NCBI GenBank assembly: GCA_020848055.1
Contig: JADLBB010000003.1
Span: 1-13,260, forward strand
Source: Chloroflexota bacterium
GTDB lineage: Bacteria; Chloroflexota; Limnocylindria; QHBO01
Length of the DNA: 13,260 bases
Direction: 5' to 3'
Part shown: positions 12,800 to 13,260 of the stretch, one piece after another
Numbering within the stretch: the first letter of the stretch is position 1
Layout: the number at the start of each line of letters is the position of its first letter
Translations under genes and position numbers: made by a program
The notes under the pieces: generated by a model
Told to the model about the DNA's origin: nothing
Databases searched by the model: none
Seen by the model: only the letters and a program-made list of their open reading frames with translations

Positions 12800-13260
12800 T
12801 CACGCGCCCGACAGGTGACGCTCGAGGTCGGCCGTGCCCGCGCCGCGTTCGACCAGTGCTCGGGCGGCGTCTGGCGCGATCGCCCCGCCGATCGCGGCGA
12901 TCTGCACGATCCGCTCTTCCGACACGTACGCCAGCACCGATGCGGGCCGCACCCACTGCGCCTCGTCCCACTCGCTGGCCGATCCAAACACGTCGAGTGA
13001 CGTGCCGGCCACCTCGCTGAACAGCCACGGCGCGCGGGGCGCGGGGATGGACAGGTCGAGCATGGAGGCAGCGGCCCGCTCGCCGCCCTCGCGCGCGGCG
13101 TGCCAATGCTCGATGCGCCGACCATCGACGCGCGCCACGTCGCCCGCAGCCCAGGCCGCCGGGTGGCTGGTTCGGTGCGCCGCGTCTGTGACGATCCCGT
13201 CGTCTTGCGCCAGGCCTGCAGTGGTGGCCAGCGCCGTCCGCGGGCGGACCCCAACGCCGA
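12800..13260 (-). CDS. FAD-dependent pyridine nucleotide oxidoreductase (ferredoxin-reductase-like), C-terminal part
   Basis: The open frame runs from the right window edge (5' end missing) to a TGA at 12800-12802, giving 152 visible residues. The first residues read GVGVRPRTALATTAGL, then DDGIVTDAAHRTSHPAAWAAGDVA. This is the classic end of the NAD-binding domain and the FAD-binding AAGD motif of the rubredoxin/ferredoxin reductase family. Next comes EHWHAAREGGERAAASML and a reductase C-terminal domain. A GTG at 13138 lies inside the motif region and is not the true start. Enzymes of this type pass electrons from NAD(P)H to ferredoxins, including Rieske ferredoxins. The tail after WLFSEVAGTSLDVFG diverges from well-known members. 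Family is firm; the electron acceptor is unknown. Confidence 0.85.
   Translation of the reverse strand, partial: GVGVRPRTALATTAGLAQDDGIVTDAAHRTSHPAAWAAGDVARVDGRRIEHWHAAREGGERAAASMLDLSIPAPRAPWLFSEVAGTSLDVFGSASEWDEAQWVRPASVLAYVSEERIVQIAAIGGAIAPDAARALVERGAGTADLERHLSGA

Noticed and set aside
1..13260. CRISPR array, tRNA/rRNA, prophage or insertion sequence
   Set aside because: Reading through both strands I found no regularly spaced repeats, no cloverleaf or rRNA-like segments, and no transposase, integrase or phage genes.

Overview
The window is a very GC-rich stretch of bacterial chromosome with dense, short-spaced genes and frequent GTG starts. There are no rRNA, tRNA, CRISPR or transposon signatures. 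The gene content is a SUF operon with SufU and a Rieske ferredoxin, a DUF4332 helix-hairpin-helix protein, and a secreted subtilase with cysteine-containing SLH-like repeats. This fits a high-GC Gram-positive-like lineage such as Chloroflexota (Limnocylindria-like) or Actinomycetota. That placement is inference from gene content, not a phylogenetic result.

Layout. Positions 1-198 hold no gene I can support. At 199-1311 (minus) lies an M24 (Xaa-Pro type) metallopeptidase. A 91-base divergent spacer with a candidate promoter and two 11-bp palindromes separates it from a plus-strand pair. The pair is a large secreted S8 protease with three SLH-like repeats (1403-3922) and an overlapping small lipoprotein (3906-4595). 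From 12134 down to 4499, all on the minus strand, runs a nine-gene sulfur operon: sufB, sufD, Rieske ferredoxin, Rrf2/IscR-like regulator, sufC, sufS, sufU, rhodanese-MoeB/ThiF E1-like enzyme, JAMM (M67) metallopeptidase. Five of its junctions are 4-base stop/start overlaps (GTGA or ATGA), so it is almost certainly one translationally coupled transcript. Upstream of it are a DUF4332 protein (12341-12742) and, cut by the right edge, the C-terminal part of an FAD-dependent ferredoxin-reductase-like oxidoreductase (12800-13260), both minus strand.

How it works together. SufS removes sulfur from cysteine, SufU accepts it, and SufB-SufC-SufD build Fe-S clusters. The Rrf2 protein carries the three-Cys-plus-His cluster ligand pattern of IscR. 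Upstream of sufB there is a near-consensus promoter (TTGACC-17-GACAAT) with a 9-7-9 IscR-type palindrome just downstream of its -10. I infer a feedback loop in which the regulator, encoded inside the operon, senses Fe-S status and represses its own operon. The two terminal genes (rhodanese-E1 and JAMM) look like activation and processing enzymes for a ubiquitin-like sulfur carrier (ThiS/MoaD/CysO type), so the operon may also distribute SufS-derived sulfur to thio-cofactors. No carrier gene is present in the window.

The most interesting points are the promoter/operator with its overlapping leader dyads, the regulator placed mid-operon, the N-terminal rhodanese-E1 plus JAMM module attached to suf, and a subtilase with Glu where the catalytic Asp is expected.
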